From an uncultured Azospirillum sp. (lineage in GTDB: Bacteria; Pseudomonadota; Alphaproteobacteria; Azospirillales; Azospirillaceae), in NCBI RefSeq assembly GCF_946480385.1, contig NZ_CAMLJP010000075.1, forward strand, positions 1 to 33,176: a DNA stretch of 33,176 bases, read 5' to 3'. The notes beneath the pieces were generated by a model. It was not told the origin of the DNA and made no database searches. It was given only the letters and a program-made list of their open reading frames with translations. Both the position numbers and the translations under genes were made by a program. This document shows, in pieces, positions 25,488 through 32,949 of the stretch. Position 1 is the first letter of the stretch. Each line of letters opens with the position of its first letter.

Positions 25488-26396
25488 TCAGCGGCGCGGA
25501 GTCGTCTCGCCGTCCAGCGTCAGCAGAGCGCCATACAGCTCGGGACGACGGTCGCGGAAAACGCCCCAGGAGGCACGCTGTGCCGCGATCCGGTCGAGGT
25601 CGAAGCTCGCGGTCAGGACCGTACGGCTCTCACGGTCGGCCTGCGCCACGATCTCCCCCTGAGGTCCGGCGATGAAGGACGAGCCGTAGAAGGTCAGCGC
25701 GCAGCTTTCCCCCTGCTCCACCCCGACACGGTTGGAGGCGACCAGCGGCATCAGGTTGGCGCCGGCATGGCCCTGCATCACCCGCGTCCAATGGCCCTGG
25801 CTGTCGATGGAGGAATCCTGCGGCTCCGACCCGATGGCGGTGGGATAGAGCAGGATCTCCGCCCCCTTCAGCGCCATGACGCGGGCGGTCTCCGGGAACC
25901 ACTGGTCCCAGCAGATGGCGCAGCCGACGGTGGCGTAGCGGGTCTTGAACACCGGGATGCCGGTGTCGCCGGGGCTGAAATAGAACTTCTCCTGATAACC
26001 GGGGCCGTCGGGGATGTGGGACTTGCGGTAGACGCCCAGCAGGCTGCCGTCGGCATCGACCATGGCCATCGAGTTGTAATAGGCGTTGCGCGCCTTCTCG
26101 AAGAAGCTGACGGGAATCACCACCGACAACTCGCGGGCCAGCGCCTGCATCCGTCCGATCACCGGATGCCCCTCCGCCGGAGCGGCCAGTTCGAACAGCG
26201 ACTGCTTCTGGTCCTTGCAGAAATAGGGGGTCTCGAACAGCTCCTGCGGCAGGATGATCTGCGCGCCCTTCGCGGCGGCCTCGCGAATCAGCGATTCGAC
26301 GCCGTCGACGTTGGCGGCACGGTCCCAACTGCAGGCCATCTGGGTGGCGGCGACGGTGACGGTACGGGACGAGGGAACGGTCGTCGAAGCGGTCAT
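25488..26396 (-). CDS. aguB: N-carbamoylputrescine amidase
   Basis: A 302-residue nitrilase-superfamily enzyme that hydrolyses N-carbamoylputrescine to putrescine, CO2 and ammonia, in the arginine decarboxylase route of polyamine synthesis. The Glu-Lys-Cys triad is visible: Glu52 in LPQELFETPYF, Lys125 in YRKSHIPDGPGYQEKFYF and Cys162 in CWDQWFPE. The SHIPDGPGYQEKFYFSPGDT and YPTAIGSEPQD blocks are specific to the AguB group. The ATG at 26396 is chosen because it is the first in-frame start; the AGGAG lies 13 bases upstream, a slightly long spacing. No aguA or speA lies in the window. Confidence 0.92.
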   Translation of the reverse strand: MTASTTVPSSRTVTVAATQMACSWDRAANVDGVESLIREAAAKGAQIILPQELFETPYFCKDQKQSLFELAAPAEGHPVIGRMQALARELSVVIPVSFFEKARNAYYNSMAMVDADGSLLGVYRKSHIPDGPGYQEKFYFSPGDTGIPVFKTRYATVGCAICWDQWFPETARVMALKGAEILLYPTAIGSEPQDSSIDSQGHWTRVMQGHAGANLMPLVASNRVGVEQGESCALTFYGSSFIAGPQGEIVAQADRESRTVLTASFDLDRIAAQRASWGVFRDRRPELYGALLTLDGETTPRR

Positions 26397-26515
26397 TGTG
26401 GGTTCGATGCTCCTGTGGAAGACGATTCGAGAGGTGTGTGACCAAAGGCCGCGGCGTATGCAAGCCGCCGGAAGGGATTTATCAACAATTTAGCGAAATA
26501 TTCACATTTCCGGGT

Positions 26516-26532
26516 CGGTTCTGTACGAACCG
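26516..26532. promoter_or_regulatory. Perfect palindrome, possible operator
   Basis: CGGTTC (26516-26521), five bases and GAACCG (26527-26532) form a perfect inverted repeat in the divergent aguB/MarR intergenic region. A MarR-type or other dimeric regulator could bind it. The link to the MarR gene 400 bases away is inference. Confidence 0.35.
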
Positions 26533-26555
26533 CCAAATAAAAACGATCCATTTGG

Positions 26556-26579
26556 CAATCATCATATCAATCATCATAT
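26556..26579. repeat. Perfect 12-base tandem duplication
   Basis: CAATCATCATAT occurs twice without a gap. The unit contains ATCAT in AT-rich DNA. It may be a replication-slippage product or paired binding sites. Confidence 0.6.
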
Positions 26580-26932
26580 GCGGATATGGTGCCACTGTGC
26601 GGTGCCAAAAAGATGGGCGTGACACAAGGCGGCCATGCAAAGTGTCGGGTGGGAGGTTCTGTTTGGGCTGACGGCCATCCGGCGTCTCCGGAGTGACATA
26701 TCATTGCATGTCGGTGGTCACAGGCCGCGCATTTGATTTGCGCTTTGCACACAACACGTTATGATTGGATGACGCAGCCATGCCCCTTCGTGTCAAGGTG
26801 GTGTTACCAGACAGGCATGGACCCGACGGACACGATGCCGCAGCGTCGCCTCGACAGGTGACTGCCCGGCGATCGGAGCCGGTCGGCGTGGATGGTTGCG
26901 GGCATGGGAACGACGGCAGAGAGATTGTCGGT

Positions 26933-27448
26933 ATGGAGGCGTCTGTCAAGGGGTGGGGGCCTGAACGCCCCGGCGAGTCGGAGGACGTGGCCGGTCCGGC
27001 CGACGGTGCTTTATCGTTCGTCGTCCGGGACGTGAATCGCGCCTTCGCCCGCGCCCTGCAGACGCGCATCGCGCGGTCGGGGGTCAGCATGGGGCAATGG
27101 TTCTTCCTGCGCGCCCTGTGGGAGGAGGACGGCCTGACCCAGCGGGAATTGAGCCACCGCGTCGGGATGATGGAGCCGACCACCGTCACCGCGGTCAACG
27201 TGATGGAGGCGCAGGGGCTCGTCCAGCGCGTGCGCAACAGCCACGACCGCCGCAAGATGAACGTCTTCCTGACCGACAAGGGCCGGGCCCTGCGCGATAC
27301 GATGATGCCGAGCGCGTCTGAGATCGCCCAGATCGCCATCGACGGCATCGCGCCGGAGGAACTGGACGTGACTCTGGACGTGCTGCGCCGCGTCGGCGCC
27401 AACCTGAACGCCGCCTGCGCCGCCGCCCGCGAGAGCGAGGAAGAGTAG
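26933..27448 (+). CDS. MarR-family transcriptional regulator
   Basis: A 171-residue winged-helix protein. The core is FVVRDVNRAFARALQTRIARSGVSMGQWFFLRALW, then LTQRELSHRVGMMEPTTVTAVNVMEAQGLVQR (HTH and recognition helix) and the wing NSHDRRKMNVFLTDKG, the DxRxxxxxLT consensus. The C-terminus is an Ala-rich helical dimerisation part. The ATG at 26933 is used; an earlier in-frame ATG at 26765 would add 56 residues of composition unlike the domain. Its regulator ligand and targets are unknown. It stands alone, 484 bases after the aguB promoter region and 54 bases before the pentapeptide gene's stop. Confidence 0.82.
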   Translation: MEASVKGWGPERPGESEDVAGPADGALSFVVRDVNRAFARALQTRIARSGVSMGQWFFLRALWEEDGLTQRELSHRVGMMEPTTVTAVNVMEAQGLVQRVRNSHDRRKMNVFLTDKGRALRDTMMPSASEIAQIAIDGIAPEELDVTLDVLRRVGANLNAACAAARESEEE

Positions 27449-27502
27449 AGCCGGCGGCGGCAGACGGCCGTCGCCGCTATATCGGTTCAGATGCCGCCCG
27501 GA

Positions 27503-28816
27503 TCAGTCATCGTCAGGATCCGGCGGCGGCGGCAGGCTGGCGCCGGTCAGATTGGCGCCGGAGAACTTCGCGTCACGGATGTTGGCGTCGCTCAGGATTG
27601 CGCCGGTCAGGTCGGCATTGCTGAAATCGCAGTCCGACAGGTTGGCCCCACGCAGGTTGGTGCGGACGCAGGAACTGCCGGTCAGCCGGGCTCCGGTCAG
27701 GTTCGCCGCCCACAGACGTCCGGTCGGCTGACCGTCGGGTCCCTTGATGTCGACCCAGCCGACTCCGGCACCGTCCAGCCTCACCCCGTCCATGTCGGCG
27801 CCGCGCAGATTGGCGCCGTCCAGGATCGCCCCGCTGAAATCGGCGCCGGCCAGCACCGCCTCGGAGATGTCGCACATGATCAGCAGCGCCTCGCGCATCT
27901 TGGCGCCGCTGAGGTTGGCCCGCTTCAGGTTGGCGCCCGACAGGTTCACGCCGGTCAGGTCGATGTGGCTGAGGTCGGCGCCGGTCAGGTCGGCCCGTGC
28001 CCCCATGGTGCCGTTGGTGTTGATCCAGGTGTAGTGGCTGTGCAAGGCCTGCTGAATCTGGACCGAGAAATTGTCGGCCGACCGCGCCAGATTGGCACCG
28101 GTGGTGTCGGCCCCGGCCAGATCCGCGCCCTCCAGCTTCGCGCCCTGCAGGTCGGCGTTGCGCAGGTTGGCGCCGGCAAGCATGGCGCCGGTCAGGTTCG
28201 CGTCGCGCAGCACCGCGCCCTGCAGGTTCACGCCGGACAGGTTGCTGCCGCGCAGGTCGGCGCGGGCGAGATTGCAGCTCTTCATGCTGGCGCGCATCAG
28301 CGTGGCGCCGGTCAGCAGCGCGCCCTCGCAATCGGCCCCGTTCATCGACACGTCGGTCAGATCGGCGCCTGACAGGTTGGCGTTGTTCAGCGACGCATCG
28401 TCGAAATCGGTTCCCGACAGATCGGACCGGACGAAATCCAGCCCCTTGCCACCTTTGCCGCCGTGTCCGCCATACAGCAGGGCGCCGCCGCGCAGATCGG
28501 CCTCGCGAAGGATGGCGCGCTTCATCTTGGCGCCGCGCATGTGGGCGCCGCGCAGGTCGGCGCGGTAGAGGTTGCAGCCGGACAGATCCGCCTTCGTCAG
28601 ATGGGCGGCGAACAGGTCGGCGGTGCTGAGATTGGCGTTGGACAGGTCGCAATGGGACAGGTTGGCGCCGGACAGCTTGCCCTGCGCCAGGTTCACCCCG
28701 GACAGGTTGGAGCCTTCCATGTTCGCCATGGTCAGGTTGGCGCGCGAACCGCCCGACTTGTTCTTCAGCCAGCGCTCGTGCTTTTCCAGCACGGCAACCA
28801 ACTCGTGCGGTGTCAT
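27503..28816 (-). CDS. Pentapeptide-repeat protein with duplicated cap segment
   Basis: A 437-residue protein made almost wholly of A(D/N)LxG-type pentapeptides, expected to form right-handed quadrilateral beta-helices. The N-terminal cap ELVAVLEKHERWLKNKSGG (residues 5-23) is echoed by VQIQQALHSHYTWINTNGT (252-270), each followed by a long repeat array. A Gly-rich interruption (GGHGGKGGKG, 116-125) and a second break (GWVDIKGPDGQPTGRLW) interrupt the coils. The C-terminus is PPPPDPDDD. No signal peptide is visible, so it is probably cytoplasmic. Some family members mimic DNA and protect gyrase, but no such role can be read here. It is divergent from phoU, 188 bases apart. Confidence 0.9.
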   Translation of the reverse strand: MTPHELVAVLEKHERWLKNKSGGSRANLTMANMEGSNLSGVNLAQGKLSGANLSHCDLSNANLSTADLFAAHLTKADLSGCNLYRADLRGAHMRGAKMKRAILREADLRGGALLYGGHGGKGGKGLDFVRSDLSGTDFDDASLNNANLSGADLTDVSMNGADCEGALLTGATLMRASMKSCNLARADLRGSNLSGVNLQGAVLRDANLTGAMLAGANLRNADLQGAKLEGADLAGADTTGANLARSADNFSVQIQQALHSHYTWINTNGTMGARADLTGADLSHIDLTGVNLSGANLKRANLSGAKMREALLIMCDISEAVLAGADFSGAILDGANLRGADMDGVRLDGAGVGWVDIKGPDGQPTGRLWAANLTGARLTGSSCVRTNLRGANLSDCDFSNADLTGAILSDANIRDAKFSGANLTGASLPPPPDPDDD

Positions 28817-29004
28817 CTGTCCTGCCCGGTCTGCATGGTTGCGTGGTCCATCGATAGACCAGTGTCCGGAAATAATCTATGCCAAAGGTTAAAGCCGCCT
28901 CCAGTGCCGAGGCGGCTTGGCGCGTGCGGCACCGGCCCCCATCTGCGGGGCGTCGGGCGCAGCACCGCCTGCAGCAGCCCAGTTACATTAGGGAGTTGGG
29001 GATC

Positions 29005-29724
29005 ATGTCGGGTGGACACACGCTTGCGGCTTTCGACACCGAACTGGCGGCCCTGCGCAGCGCCATCGACCGGATGGGCGAACTGGTGGAGCGGCAGGTC
29101 GGGCTGGCGCTCGATTCGCTGGCAGGCCCCGACGCCGAGATCGCGGGCGAGGTGCTGAAGGGGGATGCCGAGATCGACCGGCTAGAGATGGAGGTGGAGG
29201 CGATGACCGTCCGCCTGCTCGCCCTGCGCCAGCCGATGGCGAAGGACCTGCGCGAGATCGTCGCGGCACTGAAGATCGCCTCCAATCTGGAGCGGATGGG
29301 CGACTTCGCCGGTTCGGTCGCCAAGCGGGCGGTCACGCTGGCCACCCTGCCGGTGGCGCCGCCGGTCGCCTCGCTGGTCCGCATGGGCCGGATGGTGCAG
29401 GCGATGATCGGCGACATGCGCCGCGCCTATACCGAGCAGGACGCCGACCTCGCCGCCGCCGTCCGCGATTGCGACGGGGAGGTTGATGCCGCCTACACCG
29501 CTCTGTTCCGTGAATTCCTGACCTACATGATGGAGACGCCGGCGCAGATCACCGGCTGCACCCATCTGCTGTTCGCCGCCAAGTCGATCGAGCGCATCGG
29601 CGACCATGCCACCAACGTGGCGGAGAACATCAGCTTCCTGGTCAAGGGCCGCCTGCCGTCCGACGAGCGCCGCAAGGAGGATCTCAGCAGCTACGCCGTG
29701 GCCCCGCCGCCGGAGCAGGACTGA
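29005..29724 (+). CDS. phoU: PhoU-like phosphate-signalling protein
   Basis: A 239-residue all-helical protein with two PhoU repeats. Repeat 1 includes VEAMTVRLLALRQPMAKDLREIV and LKIASNLERMGDFAGSVAKRA; repeat 2 ends in the matching TPAQITGCTHLLFAAKSIERIGDHATNVAE. The ExxxD/GDH residues of the metal-binding sites are present. PhoU couples phosphate uptake by the Pst transporter to PhoR/PhoB signalling. No pst or phoB genes are in the window, so this is a stand-alone copy. The ATG at 29005 has AGGGAG nine bases upstream; an open frame upstream is non-coding by composition. The trp leader region follows the stop. Confidence 0.9.
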   Translation: MSGGHTLAAFDTELAALRSAIDRMGELVERQVGLALDSLAGPDAEIAGEVLKGDAEIDRLEMEVEAMTVRLLALRQPMAKDLREIVAALKIASNLERMGDFAGSVAKRAVTLATLPVAPPVASLVRMGRMVQAMIGDMRRAYTEQDADLAAAVRDCDGEVDAAYTALFREFLTYMMETPAQITGCTHLLFAAKSIERIGDHATNVAENISFLVKGRLPSDERRKEDLSSYAVAPPPEQD

Positions 29725-29725
29725 C

Positions 29726-29752
29726 GCTCGGGTCTTGAAGCTCGGGTCTTGA
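29726..29752 (+). repeat. 13-base direct repeat overlapping the trp promoter
   Basis: GCTCGGGTCTTGA occurs at 29726-29738 and 29740-29752, one base apart. The second copy runs into TTGACA (29749-29754), a perfect -35 hexamer. The -10 expected 17 bases further is poor (around 29772). The repeat may be a regulator site or a slippage duplication. Confidence 0.6.
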
Positions 29753-29777
29753 CAGGCGCCCCCGTCCTGTGTTGCGG
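29749..29777 (+). promoter_or_regulatory. Candidate trpL-trpE(G) promoter
   Basis: TTGACA at 29749-29754 is a perfect -35. The -10 region, at about 29770-29777, has no good TATAAT match, as is frequent in alphaproteobacteria. The leader peptide ATG would begin close to the start of the transcript, which fits a trp leader. Confidence 0.4.
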
Positions 29778-29785
29778 TTGCAGCC

Positions 29786-29863
29786 ATGAACATGTCCTCG
29801 CCCCTCCTGTCGCAGCATTGGTGGTGGCCCGTCTCCCACGGGCCGGCCTGGCAATGCGCGTAA
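29786..29863 (+). CDS. trpL: trp leader peptide
   Basis: A 25-residue frame starting MNMSSPLLSQH, followed by three consecutive Trp codons (residues 12-14) and a fourth Trp (22), ending TGC GCG TAA. Four Trp in 25 residues is a classic attenuation sensor. Ribosome stalling at the TGG run when tryptophanyl-tRNA is scarce would favour the antiterminator fold. The frame is too short for routine gene calling. Attenuation upstream of trpE(G) with a three-Trp run has been described in Azospirillum brasilense, which supports the call. Confidence 0.92.
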   Translation: MNMSSPLLSQHWWWPVSHGPAWQCA

Positions 29864-29892
29864 GCGTGGATTGAGAAGAAAAGGCCGCCCGG
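29826..29892 (+). promoter_or_regulatory. trp attenuator pause hairpin and antiterminator
   Basis: Segments 1:2 can pair as GGCCCGT (29826-29832) with ACGGGCC (29838-29844), a 7-bp stem covering the codons after the Trp run. The segment CGGGCCGGCC (29839-29848) can instead pair with GGCCGCCCG (29883-29891) with one bulge, which would block the terminator stem. The two structures are mutually exclusive, the logic of a trp attenuator. Confidence 0.75.
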
Positions 29893-29913
29893 TGCATCCG
29901 GAGCGGCCTTTTT
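29879..29913 (+). terminator. trp attenuator terminator
   Basis: AAAAGGCCGC (29879-29888) pairs with GCGGCCTTTT (29903-29912), with an inner CGG/CCG helix and a short loop, and is followed by a run of T residues within 29909-29913. It lies 15 bases after the leader stop and about 100 bases before the trpE(G) start. Confidence 0.88.
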
Positions 29914-30015
29914 CCTGATCCGACACGAGCGGGTCATCCAGCGGAAGAACGGACAGGCAGGCGGAAGCACCGGGTGGCGTCACCGAAAAGACGCCCGAAC
30001 CGGAGCACCGCCGTC

Positions 30016-32262
30016 ATGATCCCGTCCCACCTGTTCCTCGCCGAACCCGCCTTCCTCGAACCCGTCGCCGCCGTAACCGGCGGTGGTCTCGGACTGCGCC
30101 GCACCGCCGAGCCGGTGGCACTTGCCGAGTCGATCGATGCGCTGGTCACCGCGCTCGACGAGCGACGCGGCCTGCTGCTGTCCGGCGGGGTGGAGGCACC
30201 CGGCCGCTACCGGCGCCAGGCGCTGGGCTTCGTCGATCCGCCGCTGTCGGTGACGGCGCGAGGCCGCACCGTGCGCATCGATGCGCTGAACCCGCGCGGC
30301 CGGCTGCTGCTGCCCGTCGTGGCCGGCGCGCTGGACGGGCACGAGGCGCTGGTTGGGCTGGAGGTCACCGCCGGGCGTGTCACCGCCCTGGTGCGCCGGC
30401 CGGCCGGCGTCTTCGCCGAGGAGGAGCGCAGCCGCCAGCCCTCCGTCTTCAGCGTGCTGCGGGCGCTGATGGCGCTGTTCGCCTGCCCGGAGGAGCCGTT
30501 CCTGGGGCTTTACGGCGCGTTCGGCTACGATCTCGCCTTCCAGTTCGAGGCGATCCGGCGGCGGCTGGACCGGCCGGACGACCAGCGCGACCTCGTGCTG
30601 TATCTGCCCGATCGGTTGCTGGTGGTCGACCACGCCGCTGGGGTGGCTCGGCGCTTCACCTACGAGTTCGTGGCGGATGGCGTCTCGACGGAAGGCGTTG
30701 CCGATGGCGGGCGGGTGCATGCCTATCGTCCTGACACCAACGCCGCCGCGGAATGCGATCATGCCCCCGGCGAGTACCAGCAGGTGGTGCGGGCGGCGAA
30801 GGAGGCCTTCAACCACGGCGACCTGTTCGAGGTGGTGCCGGGCCAGACCTTCGCTGAGCCCTGCGCCGACAGCCCCGCCACCATCTTCCGCCGCCTGCGC
30901 ACGGCCAACCCGGCCCCCTACGAGGCGCTCATCAACCTCGGTGACGGCGAGTTCCTGGTCGCTGCCAGCCCGGAGATGTATGTGCGTGTCGGCGGCCGGC
31001 GGGTCGAAACCTGCCCGATCTCCGGCACCGTGGCGCGTGGTGGCAACGCGTTGGTCGATGCGTCGCAGATTCTGACATTGCTGAACTCCGCCAAGGATGC
31101 GGCGGAGCTGACCATGTGCACCGATGTCGACCGCAACGACAAGGCGCGGGTGTGCGAACCCGGTTCCGTCCGTGTCATCGGCCGGCGGATGATCGAGCTG
31201 TATTCCCGCCTGATCCACACCGTCGATCATGTGGAGGGACGGCTGCGCGAAGGCTTCGACGCGCTGGACGCCTTCCTCACCCACAGTTGGGCGGTGACGG
31301 TGACCGGCGCACCGAAGCGTTGGGCCATGCAGTTTCTGGAGGACACCGAACGGTCGCCGCGCCGCTGGTATGGCGGAGCGTTCGGCCGCATCGGCTTCGA
31401 TGGTGGCATGGACACCGGGCTGACCCTGCGCACCATCCGCATGAAGGACGGCATCGCCTTCGTCCGCGCCGGCGCCACCCTGTTGTCTGACAGCGATCCC
31501 GATGCGGAGGATGCCGAATGCCGGCTGAAGGCTTCCGCCTTTCTCGACGCGGTGCGTGGCGAGGGGGCGGGACCGCGGCTGTCGGTGGTCCAGACCGGGG
31601 CAAAGCGGAGCGGGGAGGGCAGGCGGGTGCTGCTGGTCGATCATGACGACAGCTTCGTCCACACGCTGGCCGACTATTTCCGCCAGACCGGCGCCAGCGT
31701 CACCACGCTGCGCCACAACCATGCGCGGGCGGCCCTGCGCAGCGACCCGCCCAACCTGCTGGTTCTGTCGCCGGGGCCGGGGCGGCCGGCCGATTTCGAT
31801 GTCGGCGGCAGCGTGCAGGCTGCGCTCGACCTCGGCGTGCCGGTGTTCGGCGTCTGCCTGGGACTGCAGGGGATGGCCGAGCATTTCGGTGCGGAACTGG
31901 AGCGCCTGCCGGAGCCGATGCACGGCAAGGCTTCGGCGTTGCGTCATCAGGGTGGCGGGCTATTCGAGGGGCTGCCGCAGGGGATGAAGGCGGGGCGCTA
32001 CCATTCGCTGGTGGCGCGGCGCGACAGCCTGCCGCCAGAGCTGCGGGTGACGGCGGAGACGGAGGACGGCACGGTGATGGCGATCGAGCACCGGACGCTG
32101 CCGCTGGCCGCGGTGCAGTTCCATCCCGAATCGATCCTGACTCTGGACGGCGCCGCCGGTGGCGGGGCCAATGGAGGGGCTGGGCTGGCGCTGGTCGCCA
32201 ACGTCATGGAACGGCTGGCCGGGCGCGTCAGCAGGGCGCCTGAACGCGAAGCGGCGGCCTGA
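30016..32262 (+). CDS. trpE(G): Fused anthranilate synthase, components I and II (TrpE(G))
   Basis: A 748-residue bifunctional enzyme making anthranilate from chorismate and glutamine, the first committed step to tryptophan and, in these bacteria, a supply point for indole acetic acid. The N-terminal part has the feedback-site LLSGGVEAPGRYRRQA (about 52-70). The chorismate-binding catalytic region has FEVVPGQTF, AASPEMYVRV, PISGTVARGGN, DRNDKARVCEPGSV and GAPKRWAMQ. The glutamine amidotransferase domain begins near residue 536 (RRVLLVDHDDSFVHTLADYF), with catalytic Cys614 in FGVCLGLQG and His703/Glu705 in VQFHPESI. The ATG at 30016 has CGGAG ten bases before it; a GTG at 29974 would add 14 basic residues. 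Fused trpE(G) is usual in Azospirillum and rhizobia. It is controlled by the upstream attenuator. Confidence 0.96.
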   Translation: MIPSHLFLAEPAFLEPVAAVTGGGLGLRRTAEPVALAESIDALVTALDERRGLLLSGGVEAPGRYRRQALGFVDPPLSVTARGRTVRIDALNPRGRLLLPVVAGALDGHEALVGLEVTAGRVTALVRRPAGVFAEEERSRQPSVFSVLRALMALFACPEEPFLGLYGAFGYDLAFQFEAIRRRLDRPDDQRDLVLYLPDRLLVVDHAAGVARRFTYEFVADGVSTEGVADGGRVHAYRPDTNAAAECDHAPGEYQQVVRAAKEAFNHGDLFEVVPGQTFAEPCADSPATIFRRLRTANPAPYEALINLGDGEFLVAASPEMYVRVGGRRVETCPISGTVARGGNALVDASQILTLLNSAKDAAELTMCTDVDRNDKARVCEPGSVRVIGRRMIELYSRLIHTVDHVEGRLREGFDALDAFLTHSWAVTVTGAPKRWAMQFLEDTERSPRRWYGGAFGRIGFDGGMDTGLTLRTIRMKDGIAFVRAGATLLSDSDPDAEDAECRLKASAFLDAVRGEGAGPRLSVVQTGAKRSGEGRRVLLVDHDDSFVHTLADYFRQTGASVTTLRHNHARAALRSDPPNLLVLSPGPGRPADFDVGGSVQAALDLGVPVFGVCLGLQGMAEHFGAELERLPEPMHGKASALRHQGGGLFEGLPQGMKAGRYHSLVARRDSLPPELRVTAETEDGTVMAIEHRTLPLAAVQFHPESILTLDGAAGGGANGGAGLALVANVMERLAGRVSRAPEREAAA

Positions 32263-32314
32263 AGGGGCCGCCGCTGCGTAACTCCGGTGAACAGGCGAGT
32301 GACGGGGAAACCCG

Positions 32315-32563
32315 TCACTCCACCATGCCCAGCGCTTCCTTGTAGAGCTCCAGGATGGCTTCCTGCTCCTGGCGGTCGGCCTTGTCCATCTTCCGCAGGC
32401 GGATGATCTGCCGGATGATCTTGGTATCGAAACCGGTGCCCTTCGCCTCGGCGTAGACTTCCTTGATGTCTTCCTGCAGACCGCGCTTTTCCTCTTCGAG
32501 ACGCTCGATGCGCTCGACAAAGGACTTCAGGCGATCCGCCGCGATGCCGCCGACGTCGGACAT
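32315..32563 (-). CDS. gapR: GapR family nucleoid-associated protein (DUF2312)
   Basis: An 82-residue protein, mostly one long charged coiled coil: RLKSFVERIERLEEEKRGLQ, then DIKEVYAEAKGTGFDTKIIRQIIRLRKMDKADRQEQEAILELYKEAL. FDTKIIRQIIRLRK is the signature of DUF2312/GapR, which binds overtwisted DNA ahead of RNA polymerase and replication forks and stimulates gyrase in Caulobacter. The ATG at 32563 (MSDVGGIAADRLK) has TGAGG about nine bases upstream on the minus strand; an open frame upstream is composed unlike the family. It is convergent with trpE(G), 52 bases apart, and divergent from pntA. Confidence 0.92.
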   Translation of the reverse strand: MSDVGGIAADRLKSFVERIERLEEEKRGLQEDIKEVYAEAKGTGFDTKIIRQIIRLRKMDKADRQEQEAILELYKEALGMVE

Positions 32564-32949
32564 GGCTAAAACCTCAAACGATGGGGGTGTTCGGGAACGG
32601 GGCGGGACAATATCGGCGGGCGGGGGGAATGGCAAGCCGGCGATGTGCCGCCGGTACGCACGGCAGAGGTCCGGCTGCGTCATCGCGTCGCGGCCATTCC
32701 TTCGTACAAGCGTGACCGCCGCCGGGATTTGAACAGCTCGTGCCTGATTTGTCTTATTGTATGAAACAATCGTACGATGGACCTACGCAGCCATTCCCTT
32801 TGTTGCGGCGCACCCAATAGGCTGGTATTACCATCGGTGGGTTCGGCTTCACAAAGGCGCATGGATAAGTCATGTATGCGCGTCGTCTGGGCCGATAACC
32901 CATGGGGGATGCCGGGATCGGCGTATCTGAGGCAGGGGAGTTTTATCTA
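32564..32949. other. Divergent intergenic region between gapR and pntA
   Basis: A 386-base stretch without a convincing gene. It includes two short palindromes: ATTGT-ATGAA-ACAAT (32756-32770) and ATCGTACGAT (32769-32778), in a locally AT-rich segment. These may be operators or part of a promoter. GGGGAG at 32935-32940 is the pntA ribosome-binding site. A minus-strand frame (32680-32862) has no recognisable content. Confidence 0.45.

Larger units (their letters stand above)
26397..26932. other. Long AT-rich non-coding region between aguB and the MarR gene
   Basis: About 536 bases without a convincing gene. Its centre (26475-26610) is far more AT-rich than the surroundings. It holds a 17-base palindrome and a perfect 12-base tandem duplication, both listed separately. 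Overlapping short frames show no conserved content. It presumably carries the divergent promoters of aguB and the MarR gene. Confidence 0.5.

Noticed and set aside
27491..28372. 293-aa plus-strand frame rich in Val-Gly-Gln repeats
   Set aside because: It is the complement of the pentapeptide repeats; the periodicity comes from the minus-strand gene.
27503..28816. DNA-level short repeats that look like a repeat array
   Set aside because: They are coding pentapeptide repeats, degenerate and without fixed spacers, so not a CRISPR or minisatellite.
29980..31947. 655-aa minus-strand open frame opposite trpE(G)
   Set aside because: The sense strand encodes a clear bifunctional anthranilate synthase. 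The antisense product is Arg/His/Gln-rich without motifs.
32680..32862. 60-codon minus-strand frame before pntA
   Set aside because: No ribosome site or family content; the region looks regulatory.
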